This document shows, piece by piece, positions 17,846 to 27,349 of a stretch of 64,000 nucleotides of DNA. Origin of the DNA: Methylacidiphilum caldifontis (GTDB lineage Bacteria > Verrucomicrobiota > Verrucomicrobiia > Methylacidiphilales > Methylacidiphilaceae); contig NZ_CP065957.1 of assembly GCF_017310505.1 (NCBI RefSeq), positions 1,860,001-1,924,000 on the forward strand. Direction: 5' to 3'. The notes beneath the pieces were generated by a model. It was given only the letters and a program-made list of their open reading frames with translations. It was not told the DNA's origin and ran no database searches. Each line of letters starts with the position of its first letter. Position 1 is the stretch's first letter. The position numbers and the translations under genes are program-made.

Positions 17846-18880
17846 ATGACTAAAACCGTATTCCTTGATCAAGATGCTGATTTGTCCTTTCTTAAGGATA
17901 AGACGATTGGAGTGATTGGGTTTGGTTCGCAAGGACATGCCCATGCTTTGAATTTAAAAGAGAGTGGGCTGAATGTCGTCATTGGTCTTTACCCACAGAG
18001 TAAATCTATAGAAGTGGCTAGAAAATATGGTTTTGAGATTTTAACTAATGATGAGCTGGCAAAGAAAGCTGATATTCTTTTTTTTGCTGCACCGGATCTG
18101 GCCATTCCTGAAATTTACCTGACCCATATTGTCCCCAATCTTTCTGCAGGAAAGATTCTTGTTTTTGCCCATGGTTTCGTTATTCATTACAAGCTTGTTG
18201 TTCCTCCGCCTGATGTAGACGTTATTCTTGTGGCTCCAAAAGGTCCTGGTCATATTGTCAGGAGGGAATATGTCCAGGGAAGAGGGGTTCCTTCATTGAT
18301 CGCAGTTTTTCAGGATAAGAGCGGGAAGGCAAAAGATATCGCTTTGGCGTGGGCAAAGGGTATAGGTTCAACTCGAGTGGGTGTCATTGAGACGACTTTC
18401 AGGGAAGAAACGGAGACGGATCTTTTCGGTGAACAGGCTGTTTTGTGCGGTGGACTCACATCTTTGATTACTGCTGGCTTTGAAACATTAGTAAGCAGTG
18501 GATACTCTCCTGAAATGGCTTATTTCGAATGTCTTCATGAAATGAAACTGATTGTTGATTTAATCTATGAGTCGGGAATATCTGGAATGAGGTTTTCCAT
18601 ATCGGAAACCGCCAAATGGGGAGATCTGACTGTGGGTCCTAAAATCATTGATGGTCATGTTAGAGAGAGTATGAAAAAGGTTCTAGAAGATATTCAAAAC
18701 GGACAATTTGCTCAGCAATGGATTGAAGAAGTCAAAGCGGGTAAACCGAATTACAAGAAATTACTTGAGGAAGGGGCTGCGCATCAAATTGAAAAAGTGG
18801 GTGCAGAAATCCGCGCCCTTTTCCCTTGGCTTAAGAAAAGGAATCTTCAAGGTGTACAAGCTGCTTATGAAAGCTGCTAA
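17846..18880 (+). CDS. ilvC: Ketol-acid reductoisomerase (class I)
   Basis: Second enzyme of valine and isoleucine synthesis: it isomerises and reduces acetolactate or acetohydroxybutyrate with NADPH. At 344 residues it is the short class I form. The N-terminal Rossmann fold has [21 protein letters not shown] at about 20-40, and the C-terminal knotted domain has the acidic metal ligands in [10 protein letters not shown] and [14 protein letters not shown] strong ribosome-binding site (GGAGAG, 17834-17839) precedes the ATG. A TTGACA at 17784-17789 may mark its own promoter, but no -10 at normal spacing was found. Confidence 0.96.
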   Translation: MTKTVFLDQDADLSFLKDKTIGVIGFGSQGHAHALNLKESGLNVVIGLYPQSKSIEVARKYGFEILTNDELAKKADILFFAAPDLAIPEIYLTHIVPNLSAGKILVFAHGFVIHYKLVVPPPDVDVILVAPKGPGHIVRREYVQGRGVPSLIAVFQDKSGKAKDIALAWAKGIGSTRVGVIETTFREETETDLFGEQAVLCGGLTSLITAGFETLVSSGYSPEMAYFECLHEMKLIVDLIYESGISGMRFSISETAKWGDLTVGPKIIDGHVRESMKKVLEDIQNGQFAQQWIEEVKAGKPNYKKLLEEGAAHQIEKVGAEIRALFPWLKKRNLQGVQAAYESC

Positions 18881-18895
18881 AGGACCAGTAAACAA

Positions 18896-20419
18896 TTGGA
18901 AATGACGCAAAATCGGCTTATTATCTTTGATACCACCTTAAGGGATGGTGAACAATGCCCAGGAGCCAGTATGACTTCCAGGCAGAAACTGGAAGTAGCC
19001 AAGCAATTAGCGCGGCTGGGTGTCGATGTGATTGAGGCAGGGTTCCCGGTTATAAGCCAGGGCGACTTCGAATCGGTGCGTGAAATTGCAACCCAGGTCA
19101 AAGGACCCAAGATTTGTGGCCTTGCTAGGTGTTTGCCTAAGGATATAGAAGCTGCAGCTTCAGCATTGGAAGCTGCAGGAGAAGCAGCCAGGATCCATGT
19201 TTTTCTTGCTACCTCTCAAATCCACCGAAAATACAAACTCGCCAAGGATGAAGAGGAGATCATGCGCATCGCTGTGGAGGGTGTCCGTCTGGCGAAGCGC
19301 TATATTAATGATGTAGAATTTTCTGCCGAAGATGCTTCTAGAACTGAGCCTGAGTTTTTGGCTAGGATTATTCAGAAAGTTATAGAAGCGGGAGCGACAA
19401 CCGTTAATATTCCAGATACCGTAGGCTATGCCGTTCCTGAAGAGTTCGCCTCCCTTATTCGATACCTGTTTGACCATGTTCAAAATATTGATAAAGCCGT
19501 TGTTAGTGTTCATTGTCATAATGACTTAGGGCTTGCTGTTTCCAACTCCTTGGCAGCGATAAAAGCCGGAGCTAGGCAAGTTGAAGGGACTATCAATGGT
19601 ATTGGGGAAAGGGCAGGTAATGCTGCCCTCGAGGAAATCATTATGGCTTTACACACTCGTGCCGACGCTTTTGGCAAGATCGAGACAGGGATCCAACTGA
19701 AAGAAATTCTTAGAACTTCTAGGCTTGTATCCAGAATGTCTGGGCTTGCGGTTCAACGCAATAAAGCAGTGGTTGGAGAAAATGCTTTTGCTCACGCAGC
19801 GGGAATCCATCAAGATGGGATTTTGAAAAAAAGGGAGACTTATGAGATCATCGATCCAAAGATCATTGGTTGGGAGCAAAGCGAACTGCCTTTAACCAAG
19901 CATAGTGGCCGGGCTGCTTTGGAAAACCGGCTTAAGCTGCTTGGTTTTGAATTAGAAAAAGAGGAGATCGACAACATTTTCTCTCAATTTAAAGAAATTG
20001 GGGACAAGAAAAAGTTTGTCTACGACGATGACCTGATTTCTCTTGTTGAAGGTCAAATGACTAGGGTAAAGGAGACTTATGAGCTTGAATATGCAGCTGT
20101 AACAGTATGTAGCGGTGGTATTCCCATGGCAACGATAAAGCTTAGGCATGGAGAAGAAGTTTTTGTCGATGCAAGCACAGGGGATGGGGCTGTAGATGCA
20201 GCCATGAAAGCTGTGGATAGGATTACAGGTCAACATGGGCATCTGGTTGAGTATGAGGTAAAATCTGTGACGGAAGGAAAAGATGCCATTGGAGAAGTCA
20301 CCGTTAAGGTCAATTTTGGCTCAAAACACTTGATTACGGCTAAAGCCGCTTCGACTGATGTCCTGGAAGCCAGTATAAAAGCTTATCTCAATGCCGTCAA
20401 TAAGGCATTGCTCTTATAG
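18896..20419 (+). CDS. leuA: 2-isopropylmalate synthase
   Basis: First committed enzyme of leucine synthesis: acetyl-CoA plus 2-ketoisovalerate gives 2-isopropylmalate. The 507-residue protein carries FDTTLRDGEQCPGASM near the N-terminus and the metal-binding HCHNDLGLAVSNSLAA at about 203-218. The C-terminal LeuA allosteric domain at about 370-505 mediates leucine feedback. The start is TTG at 18896 or ATG at 18902; the AAAGGA at 18879-18884 suits the TTG slightly better. It follows ilvC after 15 bases. Confidence 0.95.
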   Translation: MEMTQNRLIIFDTTLRDGEQCPGASMTSRQKLEVAKQLARLGVDVIEAGFPVISQGDFESVREIATQVKGPKICGLARCLPKDIEAAASALEAAGEAARIHVFLATSQIHRKYKLAKDEEEIMRIAVEGVRLAKRYINDVEFSAEDASRTEPEFLARIIQKVIEAGATTVNIPDTVGYAVPEEFASLIRYLFDHVQNIDKAVVSVHCHNDLGLAVSNSLAAIKAGARQVEGTINGIGERAGNAALEEIIMALHTRADAFGKIETGIQLKEILRTSRLVSRMSGLAVQRNKAVVGENAFAHAAGIHQDGILKKRETYEIIDPKIIGWEQSELPLTKHSGRAALENRLKLLGFELEKEEIDNIFSQFKEIGDKKKFVYDDDLISLVEGQMTRVKETYELEYAAVTVCSGGIPMATIKLRHGEEVFVDASTGDGAVDAAMKAVDRITGQHGHLVEYEVKSVTEGKDAIGEVTVKVNFGSKHLITAKAASTDVLEASIKAYLNAVNKALLL

Positions 20420-20432
20420 ATTGTCTCTTTTC

Positions 20433-20447
20433 ACAGAAACATTCTGT
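20433..20447. repeat. Short perfect hairpin after leuA
   Basis: ACAGAA-ACA-TTCTGT can form a six-base-pair stem with a three-base loop, 13 bases after the leuA stop. No T-run follows, so it is not a classical rho-independent terminator. Confidence 0.3.
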
Positions 20448-20480
20448 TGGCTCTTCCTATTGGAAATGGAAAAAAGAGGG

Positions 20481-20693
20481 CTAAAAGGGAGTGGGTGGAA
20501 TATCAAAGATTTCGGATTCTGGCCTTAAATAAGGGATGAAATGATCAAAATTCAAAAACAAAATGAACAAAATATAACCGATCACCAGAGCTAAAATTAT
20601 GGACAAAGAAGTCGTATCGAGCTCTTTTTTAAATCGGGAAGTAACCCGATCGTAAGAATGATGATGCTCAAAGTTTTTATAATTATTGTCCAT
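20481..20693 (-). CDS. Small single-pass membrane protein of unknown function
   Basis: I do not recognise this protein. Starting at the ATG at 20693, behind AAAGGT, it is 70 residues: a polar His-rich N-terminus (NFEHHHSYDRVTSRFKKELD), one hydrophobic helix at about 30-50 (LSIILALVIGYILFILFL) and a short acidic, Pro-rich tail (FDIPPTPF). The coding case rests on a sensible start signal and the clean helix layout. It sits alone between leuA and ppc. Confidence 0.5.
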   Translation of the reverse strand: MDNNYKNFEHHHSYDRVTSRFKKELDTTSLSIILALVIGYILFILFLNFDHFIPYLRPESEIFDIPPTPF

Positions 20694-20804
20694 TAAAATA
20701 ACCTTTAACATAAATAATAGAATAGCAAAAAATATTTTTATATTTTTATTGATTTTTTGATAATAAATTTATGAACAAAGAGTTATATTCTTTACATGGC
20801 TGTT

Positions 20805-20831
20805 GTCGATAAGTAGCTTAAGCTTATCGAC
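20805..20831. repeat. Nine-base-pair hairpin downstream of ppc
   Basis: GTCGATAAG at 20805-20813 and CTTATCGAC at 20823-20831 are perfect reverse complements around a nine-base loop. It lies about 170 bases beyond the ppc stop. Neither strand has a T-run after it, so it may be a transcript-processing or protein-binding site rather than a terminator. Confidence 0.4.
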
Positions 20832-21000
20832 TTGGCTCATGTTCTACTCAATCTACTCAGAGCTAAAGCTGGGGATTCTAAGAGCAAAATTATTCTTGTT
20901 TTTATGGGCTCTTGCTTGTGCTACAACGAAAACGGAAAGGTTTTTTATCTTTTCAAGGATTGGAAGGTCAAAATCAGGGATACTTATCGGAACTGATCAT

Positions 21001-23835
21001 CTATCCGGTATTTCTGAGACCTGCACTAATCCCGTTTATGGTCAACTCGATCACCGATCTTATTTTTTCTATTTCAGATGGAGTGGTTGCTTGGCTGGCT
21101 CGATTGCGTCTAATCATCTCCACCTGTATGTAGTTAAGAGGATCAACATAAGGATTTCTTAGTTGAATCGATCTTTGAAGAATGGGCTCATTATCAAGGA
21201 TCTTGTCCTGTTGGGTAATTTTAAGGATCGTATCGACTGTCTTTTTATATTCGGCTTCTATTATAGAGAATATTCTTTCGGTTAATGCCTTGTCTGAAGC
21301 CAATGTGCAATATAATCTGGCGATATCGAGATCTGTTTTTGCCAAGGAAAGTTGGGCATTGTCAATAACCGTTTGAAAGAATGGCCATTTTTCATACATC
21401 CTTTGAAGAACAGACAAGGCTTTTGGATTCCTTTCAATAGTTTTTTGCAAACTAGAACCAATACCATACCAGCCGGGAATGACAAAACGGGTTTGCATCC
21501 AAGAAAACACCCAGGGAATAGCTCTCAGATCTTCAAAGTTGTTTGATTGGAATCTGAATATAGGACGGGATGCAATTTTTAAAGAGCCGATTTCATTGAT
21601 TGGGGTGACTTCTTGCCAGAACCGCAAGAAATTAGCTTCATTTTGGAGTAAATGGATATAGGTGGCATAACTCTCTTCGGCAATATATTCTATTACTTTT
21701 TGCCATGATTTGGGCAGGATACTTTTTTTTCTACTTTTATGGACAGCTAAAAGAACGCCATAAGTGGTTTGTTCAAGGATACGGAAAGCGATATCGAAAT
21801 CATGGTAACGTGTAGAAAGGACCTCTCCTTGTTCGGTAATCATGATTTTGCCGTCTAAGAGTCCCTTAGGTTGAGCTAAAATAGCTTTTGCTGCAGGCCC
21901 TCCACCGCGAGCAATTGTTCCTCCTCTGCCATGGAATAAAATGAGGTTGATGCCATGGGATTGACAGACCTCATGAAGTTTTTCCTGGATATGATAAAGC
22001 CACCAATTTGAGGTCATATATCCACAATCTTTGTTGCTATCTGAATATCCCAGCATGATGATCTGTCTATTGGCCCGATCTTGGAGGTACTTTCTGTAAA
22101 AAGGATGAGAAAGAAGGTTGTTAACTGTTTGAGGAGAAGATTTCAAATCTGAAAGCGTTTCAAAAAGGGGAGCAATATCAATAGTGCAATGACATATTTT
22201 ACACAAATAGAGGACTTCAAGAATATCGGATAGTCCAGAAGTCATGCTTATAAGATAACAACCACAAGCTTCATTTCCGAGGATAGCCATGGATCTAGAA
22301 AAGACAAGAATGGGTCCAAGAACTTCTTTAAGTTTATCCGATGCTCGGGGATAAAGAGAAGAAAGGGAAGGAAATGGTCCTTTTAATAGGTTGTTAAGGA
22401 GTTCAACTTTTTCTTTTTCTTTAAGTAAAGCATAAGAAGGCTCAGTGTAACCGATAAGTTGCAAAATTTCTTCAAGAGCTTCTTGATGAATGGAGGAATG
22501 TTGGCGGATATCCAGAGAAAAAATATGGAGACCGAACACTTCAAGTCTCTGCGTAAGGTTTTGAAATTCTCCTTCCAGAAGGATCCCTGTGTTTGCAGCA
22601 TTAAAATTCTCTTTTAATGCATCGAGGACTTCGGTAATTGCCTTAAGGGTATTGTCGGGTTTAGGTTCATTGAAAAAGTCGAGTAAATCATTCTCAGAGA
22701 TTGTGCTTATGGCCTTTTCCACTTCTTTTTTTAAAGCCAAGAGAACCAACCGATAAGGTTCGTTGGGGTATCTCTCGTATTCTTCACGGAGCGAAGGGAA
22801 AGATTTAAGCTTTTCAGCCAAAATCCGAATAATTCTTTTTGTAGGGGCAATACGTAGGCTGGATACCGAGAAGATTTCAGAAAGTCGTTCAAGACTTTGG
22901 GAAATTTTGCTCAGTGCAAGGTTGCGATGAAGAATAAAAGTAGCCGCTGTCGTCGAAGTCGTAACCTGGCAATTGCCATCCCGATCTCCGCCAATCCATG
23001 AACCAAAGGATATCCATTTGGATTTCAAGGTTACTCCAGGGTAATAAATGCCCAAGACTCTTTTAAGTTCGTTGTGGAGTTCGGGAATGACATCCCAGAG
23101 GGTATGCTCAAAGTACCAAAGTCCGGTTCGTACTTCGTCAAGGACTTGAGGATTCTTTGATCTTGATCTTTCGGTAAGCCATAAGGAAGCGATCAATCTT
23201 TCTATAGTAGAATGAACGGCTTGAGAAGGCTTGGAATTGAGGGATTCTCTTTTTAGGTAAGAAGAAATTTCACAAAGTTTGTTTAATATGGTTTTTCTTT
23301 TTATTTCTGTGGGGTGAGCTGTAAAGACAAGGACTATTTCCATTTTATCAAGGATTTGCTGAATCTCCTCCTTGCTAACTTTAGCTTTTTTCAACTCGAA
23401 AAAGGCCGATTCAATGGACTCCTTGGGAATAGCTTTTTTGGGATGATTGAGTTGATCTAACCGCCGTTTTGTTAAAATGCGAACCCTGTAGTTTTCTTCA
23501 GCCATGTTGACAAGTTCGAAGTAGCATGTAAAAGCCATAGCCATCCGGTAAGCCATCTCTGTATCCAATCCTTGCACGATTTCAGACAATCTTTGTGTTG
23601 CTTCTGCTTTTCCTTTCCGACTTTCCTTGGCCAGTTTTCTTATGTTCTCCTCAATGGATAAGGTTGTTTCACCTTCCAAGTTCGTGATCACTTTTCCTAA
23701 AGTATCACCCAGAAAATGGATAGTCTTAGAGAGTAGAGAAAAATCATGTTCTGGAGAGATATGAAAAACTACTTTCACTTGTTTTTTAATATTAACGCCA
23801 TCTAAATGAAAAATCTTTGGCAAAAATTTCAACAA
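21001..23835 (-). CDS. ppc: Phosphoenolpyruvate carboxylase
   Basis: Anaplerotic enzyme forming oxaloacetate from PEP and bicarbonate. At 944 residues it is a full-length bacterial type. Catalytic motifs are all present: the His in LVFTAHPTEIKRKTIL at about 170-185, GSWIGGDRDGN, LGYSDSNKDCGY, FHGRGGTIARGGGP, and the C-terminal SAGLRNTG signature. Regulation by acetyl-CoA or aspartate cannot be judged by eye. It is monocistronic, between the small membrane-protein gene and the divergent xer gene. Confidence 0.97.
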   Translation of the reverse strand: MLKFLPKIFHLDGVNIKKQVKVVFHISPEHDFSLLSKTIHFLGDTLGKVITNLEGETTLSIEENIRKLAKESRKGKAEATQRLSEIVQGLDTEMAYRMAMAFTCYFELVNMAEENYRVRILTKRRLDQLNHPKKAIPKESIESAFFELKKAKVSKEEIQQILDKMEIVLVFTAHPTEIKRKTILNKLCEISSYLKRESLNSKPSQAVHSTIERLIASLWLTERSRSKNPQVLDEVRTGLWYFEHTLWDVIPELHNELKRVLGIYYPGVTLKSKWISFGSWIGGDRDGNCQVTTSTTAATFILHRNLALSKISQSLERLSEIFSVSSLRIAPTKRIIRILAEKLKSFPSLREEYERYPNEPYRLVLLALKKEVEKAISTISENDLLDFFNEPKPDNTLKAITEVLDALKENFNAANTGILLEGEFQNLTQRLEVFGLHIFSLDIRQHSSIHQEALEEILQLIGYTEPSYALLKEKEKVELLNNLLKGPFPSLSSLYPRASDKLKEVLGPILVFSRSMAILGNEACGCYLISMTSGLSDILEVLYLCKICHCTIDIAPLFETLSDLKSSPQTVNNLLSHPFYRKYLQDRANRQIIMLGYSDSNKDCGYMTSNWWLYHIQEKLHEVCQSHGINLILFHGRGGTIARGGGPAAKAILAQPKGLLDGKIMITEQGEVLSTRYHDFDIAFRILEQTTYGVLLAVHKSRKKSILPKSWQKVIEYIAEESYATYIHLLQNEANFLRFWQEVTPINEIGSLKIASRPIFRFQSNNFEDLRAIPWVFSWMQTRFVIPGWYGIGSSLQKTIERNPKALSVLQRMYEKWPFFQTVIDNAQLSLAKTDLDIARLYCTLASDKALTERIFSIIEAEYKKTVDTILKITQQDKILDNEPILQRSIQLRNPYVDPLNYIQVEMIRRNRASQATTPSEIEKIRSVIELTINGISAGLRNTG

Positions 23836-23956
23836 CTTTTAAAATAGAATACGAATAGTTGCTTAAACTTCTTTCTTTAGCCTTGAGCTGGAAATTCGTT
23901 GCTTTTAATCTTTTCTTTTTTCTAGAAAGAAAGATTATAAAAGAAAAAGTTTTTCG

Positions 23957-24898
23957 ATGGATTTAAAAAAGAAGGCTCTTTTATCAGCTGAGATAACGGA
24001 CTGGATAGAAAGATATATCCGTTATCTTTCTGAAAAGAAATTTTCTTTATATACATTAAGAAATTATGAACAGGCCTTGAAAGAATTTTTTTCTTTTGGA
24101 AATTGGCAATCTTGTAACGAAGTGGGAACTGAAGAATGTCGCAATTATCTTTACTTTCTTTGTAAAAGACCGGATTTAGGACAAAGTACCATTCGGGTAC
24201 GATTTGCTGCACTCCGTTCCTTTTTTAAATTTTATTATAAGGAACAAAATATAGTCAAAGATAATCCCATTTCCTCTATTTTATTGCCCAAGTTGAAACG
24301 TAATTTACCCCGATATCTAAGTTTGGAACAGGTTCATGCGTTGCTTGAAGCTCCTCGACAAAAGTGGGAAAAGGAAAAGGAAAAAGGAAAGAAATCCAGA
24401 TGGAATGAGTGGCAGTGGAAAAGAGACCAAGCATGGTTGGAAACGCTTTATGGGGGAGGTATTCGAGTTGGAGAGCTCAGCACACTTAAAAGGAAAAATT
24501 TTTTCCCTTCAGATCTTGCCATTCTTGTGGAAGGGAAACGGAAAAAAGAAAGATATTGTATTCTTGGGGAAGTTGCCACCGCTTCAATTTGTGCATATTT
24601 GGAAAGCTGTCCTTTTGATTCTGAGTTTCTTTTTGTTTCTTCCCGGGGTAAAGCTCTTACACCTCGATTTTTCCAACTCGCTTTAAAAGAATATTTGATT
24701 ATTTCAGGCTTGGACCAATCAATAAGTCCCCATAAATTAAGGCATACATTTGCCACCCACCTGTTGGAAGGAGGAGCGGATTTGAGAAGTATCCAGGAAC
24801 TGTTAGGTCATGCTCATCTTTCTACCACTCAAATATATACAGCGGTCAGTGCAGAGCATTTGAAAGAGTCTTATTTTCGAGCTCATCCAAGAGCTTGA
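23957..24898 (+). CDS. XerC/XerD-type tyrosine recombinase
   Basis: Site-specific recombinase, probably resolving chromosome dimers at dif. The N-terminal SAM-like domain spans about 10-100 (YIRYLSEKKFSLYTLRNYEQAL). The catalytic domain has Arg in GGGIRVGELS, H-x-x-R in SPHKLRHTFATHLLEGGAD, LLGHAHLSTTQIY with the nucleophile Tyr, and a Lys in the beta-hairpin region. A lysine/glutamate/tryptophan-rich insertion of about 20 residues (around 135-155) precedes the first catalytic Arg. Nothing nearby suggests an integron or element, so a housekeeping Xer is likeliest. XerC cannot be told from XerD. Confidence 0.88.
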   Translation: MDLKKKALLSAEITDWIERYIRYLSEKKFSLYTLRNYEQALKEFFSFGNWQSCNEVGTEECRNYLYFLCKRPDLGQSTIRVRFAALRSFFKFYYKEQNIVKDNPISSILLPKLKRNLPRYLSLEQVHALLEAPRQKWEKEKEKGKKSRWNEWQWKRDQAWLETLYGGGIRVGELSTLKRKNFFPSDLAILVEGKRKKERYCILGEVATASICAYLESCPFDSEFLFVSSRGKALTPRFFQLALKEYLIISGLDQSISPHKLRHTFATHLLEGGADLRSIQELLGHAHLSTTQIYTAVSAEHLKESYFRAHPRA

Positions 24899-24910
24899 AA
24901 AAGGAAACTT

Positions 24911-26290
24911 ATGCGTTCTTTTTTTATCCGACTCCTCTATTCTTTGCTTTTCTGCCTTTTTACCTTGTTCTGTTTACCTTATTATTACCTCAAATTACGA
25001 AGGAGAGGTAATCCTTTTGAAGGGATTGGTCAGCGCTTTGGTTTATATCCAAAGCATAAAATCCATGACAGTGTCGGAGTGGATATATGGATACATGGGG
25101 TGAGTGTTGGAGAAGTGATGATTGGCAAAGTGATTTTAAAAGAACTTTGGAAGCTTAATCCGGAAATTAAAGTGGCTTTTAGCACAACTACCTCAACAGG
25201 TTATAGAATGGCTTTATCTGAACCAAGAGAGAAATGTTCGGTATTCTATTTTCCGCTCGATTTCCCATGGGCAGTAAAAAGGACATTTTCTTTTTTGAAT
25301 CCTAAGTTAGTTGTGCTGATCGAAACTGAAATTTGGCCAAATTTTATCGAAGAATCGAAGAAAAGAAAGGTTCCCATAATCCTTTGTAATGCGAGACTTT
25401 CGGAAAGGACTGAAAAATGGTATACATTTTTTTCTTGGTTCATGAAACCTTTTCTTAACGAGTTGAGCTTGATTCTGGTTACTCATGAGCTAGAAATTGA
25501 GAGATTTGTCAAAGTAGGATTTCCTCCTGAAAGGATATTTTGCTTGGGAAGCATGAAATTTGATGTGGCTAACTATAGAAGTGGTCAGGAAAAAACTTTG
25601 GAGTGGTGGCAAAAAATGGGTTGGGATCAAAGCCATTTAATTATTCTTGGGGGCAGTACGCATCGTGGAGAGGAAGAAATCCTGCTGAAAGAGTTTATCA
25701 GGCTTAAACAGCATTGGCCTAATCTGCGCTTAATCCTGGCTCCTCGCCACGCAGAAAGAGCCAAAGAAATTAAAAATCTTTGCCAGAAATATGGTTTTAT
25801 GCCTGTGATGCGGTCTGATCTTGACAGAATAAACTCCCTCCAGCAATCGTCTGAAATTTTAATCATTAATACAACTGGGGAATTAAGGGCCCTCTATGAA
25901 AAGGCGGATCTTGTTTTCGTAGGCAAGAGTTTAACAGCCAAAGGTGGGCAAAATTTTATAGAAGCTGCTAAAGCGGGGAAAGCCATTATTGTTGGTCCGA
26001 ACATGCAGAATTTTAAATTATTATTTAAACTTTTTGTAGACTGCGAAGCCCTTACGGTTGTCAAGGACGAAGCGGATTTATCTTCTAAGATAGAAGTTCT
26101 TCTTAAAGATGAAAAATTGAGGAAAATGATGGGAGAAAAAGCAAGGTCAGTGTTTATAAAGAACGTGGGGGTAGGAAGAAAAACAGCAGAAATTTTGTAT
26201 AATTATTTGGAATATCAAAAGAAGGGTTCATTAAAATCCCTGTTGCAAAATGGTCTTCAAGAAACAGCAAAGGAAACAAAATATAATTAA
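24911..26290 (+). CDS. waaA: 3-deoxy-D-manno-octulosonic acid (Kdo) transferase
   Basis: Inner-membrane GT30 glycosyltransferase adding Kdo to lipid A precursor, so the cell makes LPS. The 459-residue protein has an N-terminal membrane anchor (about 5-28), then WIHGVSVGEV with the catalytic Glu at about 57-66, FSTTTSTGYRMA, IETEIWPNF, GSTHRGEEEILL, LAPRHAERA and GKSLTAKGGQNFIEAA. All are standard for the family. It starts 12 bases after the xer stop, suggesting co-transcription. Confidence 0.95.
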   Translation: MRSFFIRLLYSLLFCLFTLFCLPYYYLKLRRRGNPFEGIGQRFGLYPKHKIHDSVGVDIWIHGVSVGEVMIGKVILKELWKLNPEIKVAFSTTTSTGYRMALSEPREKCSVFYFPLDFPWAVKRTFSFLNPKLVVLIETEIWPNFIEESKKRKVPIILCNARLSERTEKWYTFFSWFMKPFLNELSLILVTHELEIERFVKVGFPPERIFCLGSMKFDVANYRSGQEKTLEWWQKMGWDQSHLIILGGSTHRGEEEILLKEFIRLKQHWPNLRLILAPRHAERAKEIKNLCQKYGFMPVMRSDLDRINSLQQSSEILIINTTGELRALYEKADLVFVGKSLTAKGGQNFIEAAKAGKAIIVGPNMQNFKLLFKLFVDCEALTVVKDEADLSSKIEVLLKDEKLRKMMGEKARSVFIKNVGVGRKTAEILYNYLEYQKKGSLKSLLQNGLQETAKETKYN

Positions 26291-26332
26291 AACGCTATGG
26301 AATTCTTTTTTTAACACGATATTTTTTTTAAA

Positions 26333-27349
26333 ATGAGTTTAAGTTCATTCGTTCAGTTTAAGACCACTGGGGAAACAAAATCGATGCTACCGATTAAGGT
26401 AGAAGTCAAGAATTTGTCTTTTTCTTACGGAGATCGTCAGGCTTTAGACGGTGTTAGTTTTGAAGTAGAAGAAGGAACAATAGCGGGTATTCTGGGTCCT
26501 AATGGGAGTGGTAAAACCACTCTTTTTAGGATTCTGTCCACACTTCTGCCCTTGACTTCGGGTTCTGTGAAACTATCGGGGTTTTCTTATCCCCAAGAAG
26601 GCTCATCGGCTCGTTCTGTATTGGGTATTGTGTTTCAGTCTCCAAGCTTGGATAAAAAATTGACTGTTGAAGAAAATTTGTTGCACCAAGGTCATTTGTA
26701 TAATCTGCGGGGAAAAGAGCTCCGGCAACGAATAGACGAATTGTTGGAGCTATTTCATCTGTCTGAAAGAAAAAAAGATCTTGTAGAAACCTTGTCGGGA
26801 GGGCTTCAAAGAAGGGTAGAAGTGGCAAAAGGGATATTACATCGACCAGAGATTTTGATTCTGGACGAACCGAGCACAGGCATAGATCCTGCCGCCCGCA
26901 GAGAGATTTGGAATTATCTTTTTACTTTACGTAATGAATTGCGCCTGACGATATTGGTTACCACTCATCTCATGGAAGAAGCTGAAAGATGCGACAAGGT
27001 TTTGATCCTCGATAAAGGAAAAGTGGTCTGTTGGGACAGTCCTGATCGGTTAAGATCATTAATTCCTGGTCTTATTCTTACTGTGCATTCTTCCTATATT
27101 GAGCTTTTAGAAAAGGAAATCTTGAGCTTGGGCAGAACTCCCATTAAAGTTAATGGAGCGCTTCATGTCGAATTGAGAAAGGGAGAGAATAATCAATCCC
27201 TTTTTGAATTTGCGGCCGATTTGTTGGAAAGATATCATCATCATATCTCGGCATTGACCATTTCCAAGCCATCCCTCGAAGATGTTTTCCTCCATTTGAC
27301 TGGTCATCAATTTTTAATAGGAGAAAAAGACAATGCAACAGCCAGTTAG
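26333..27349 (+). CDS. ABC transporter ATP-binding protein (DrrA/NatA type)
   Basis: ATPase of a two-gene ABC-2 exporter. The 338 residues carry Walker A GPNGSGKTT, Q-loop VFQSPSLDKKLT, signature LSGGLQRRVEVAKG, Walker B ILILDEPSTGID and the switch His in TTHLMEE. The C-terminal 90 residues form the usual DrrA-like extension. A better start might be the in-frame ATG about 17 residues in (MLPIKVEVKNLSF). Its 3' end overlaps the permease gene by 17 bases. The following SCO1 and DUF420 genes hint at a role in respiratory oxidase assembly; the substrate is unknown. Confidence 0.92.
   Translation: MSLSSFVQFKTTGETKSMLPIKVEVKNLSFSYGDRQALDGVSFEVEEGTIAGILGPNGSGKTTLFRILSTLLPLTSGSVKLSGFSYPQEGSSARSVLGIVFQSPSLDKKLTVEENLLHQGHLYNLRGKELRQRIDELLELFHLSERKKDLVETLSGGLQRRVEVAKGILHRPEILILDEPSTGIDPAARREIWNYLFTLRNELRLTILVTTHLMEEAERCDKVLILDKGKVVCWDSPDRLRSLIPGLILTVHSSYIELLEKEILSLGRTPIKVNGALHVELRKGENNQSLFEFAADLLERYHHHISALTISKPSLEDVFLHLTGHQFLIGEKDNATAS

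Noticed and set aside
20803-21162. 119-codon plus-strand frame opposite the ppc 3' end
   Set aside because: It runs antisense through the conserved C-terminus of ppc and has no recognisable domain.
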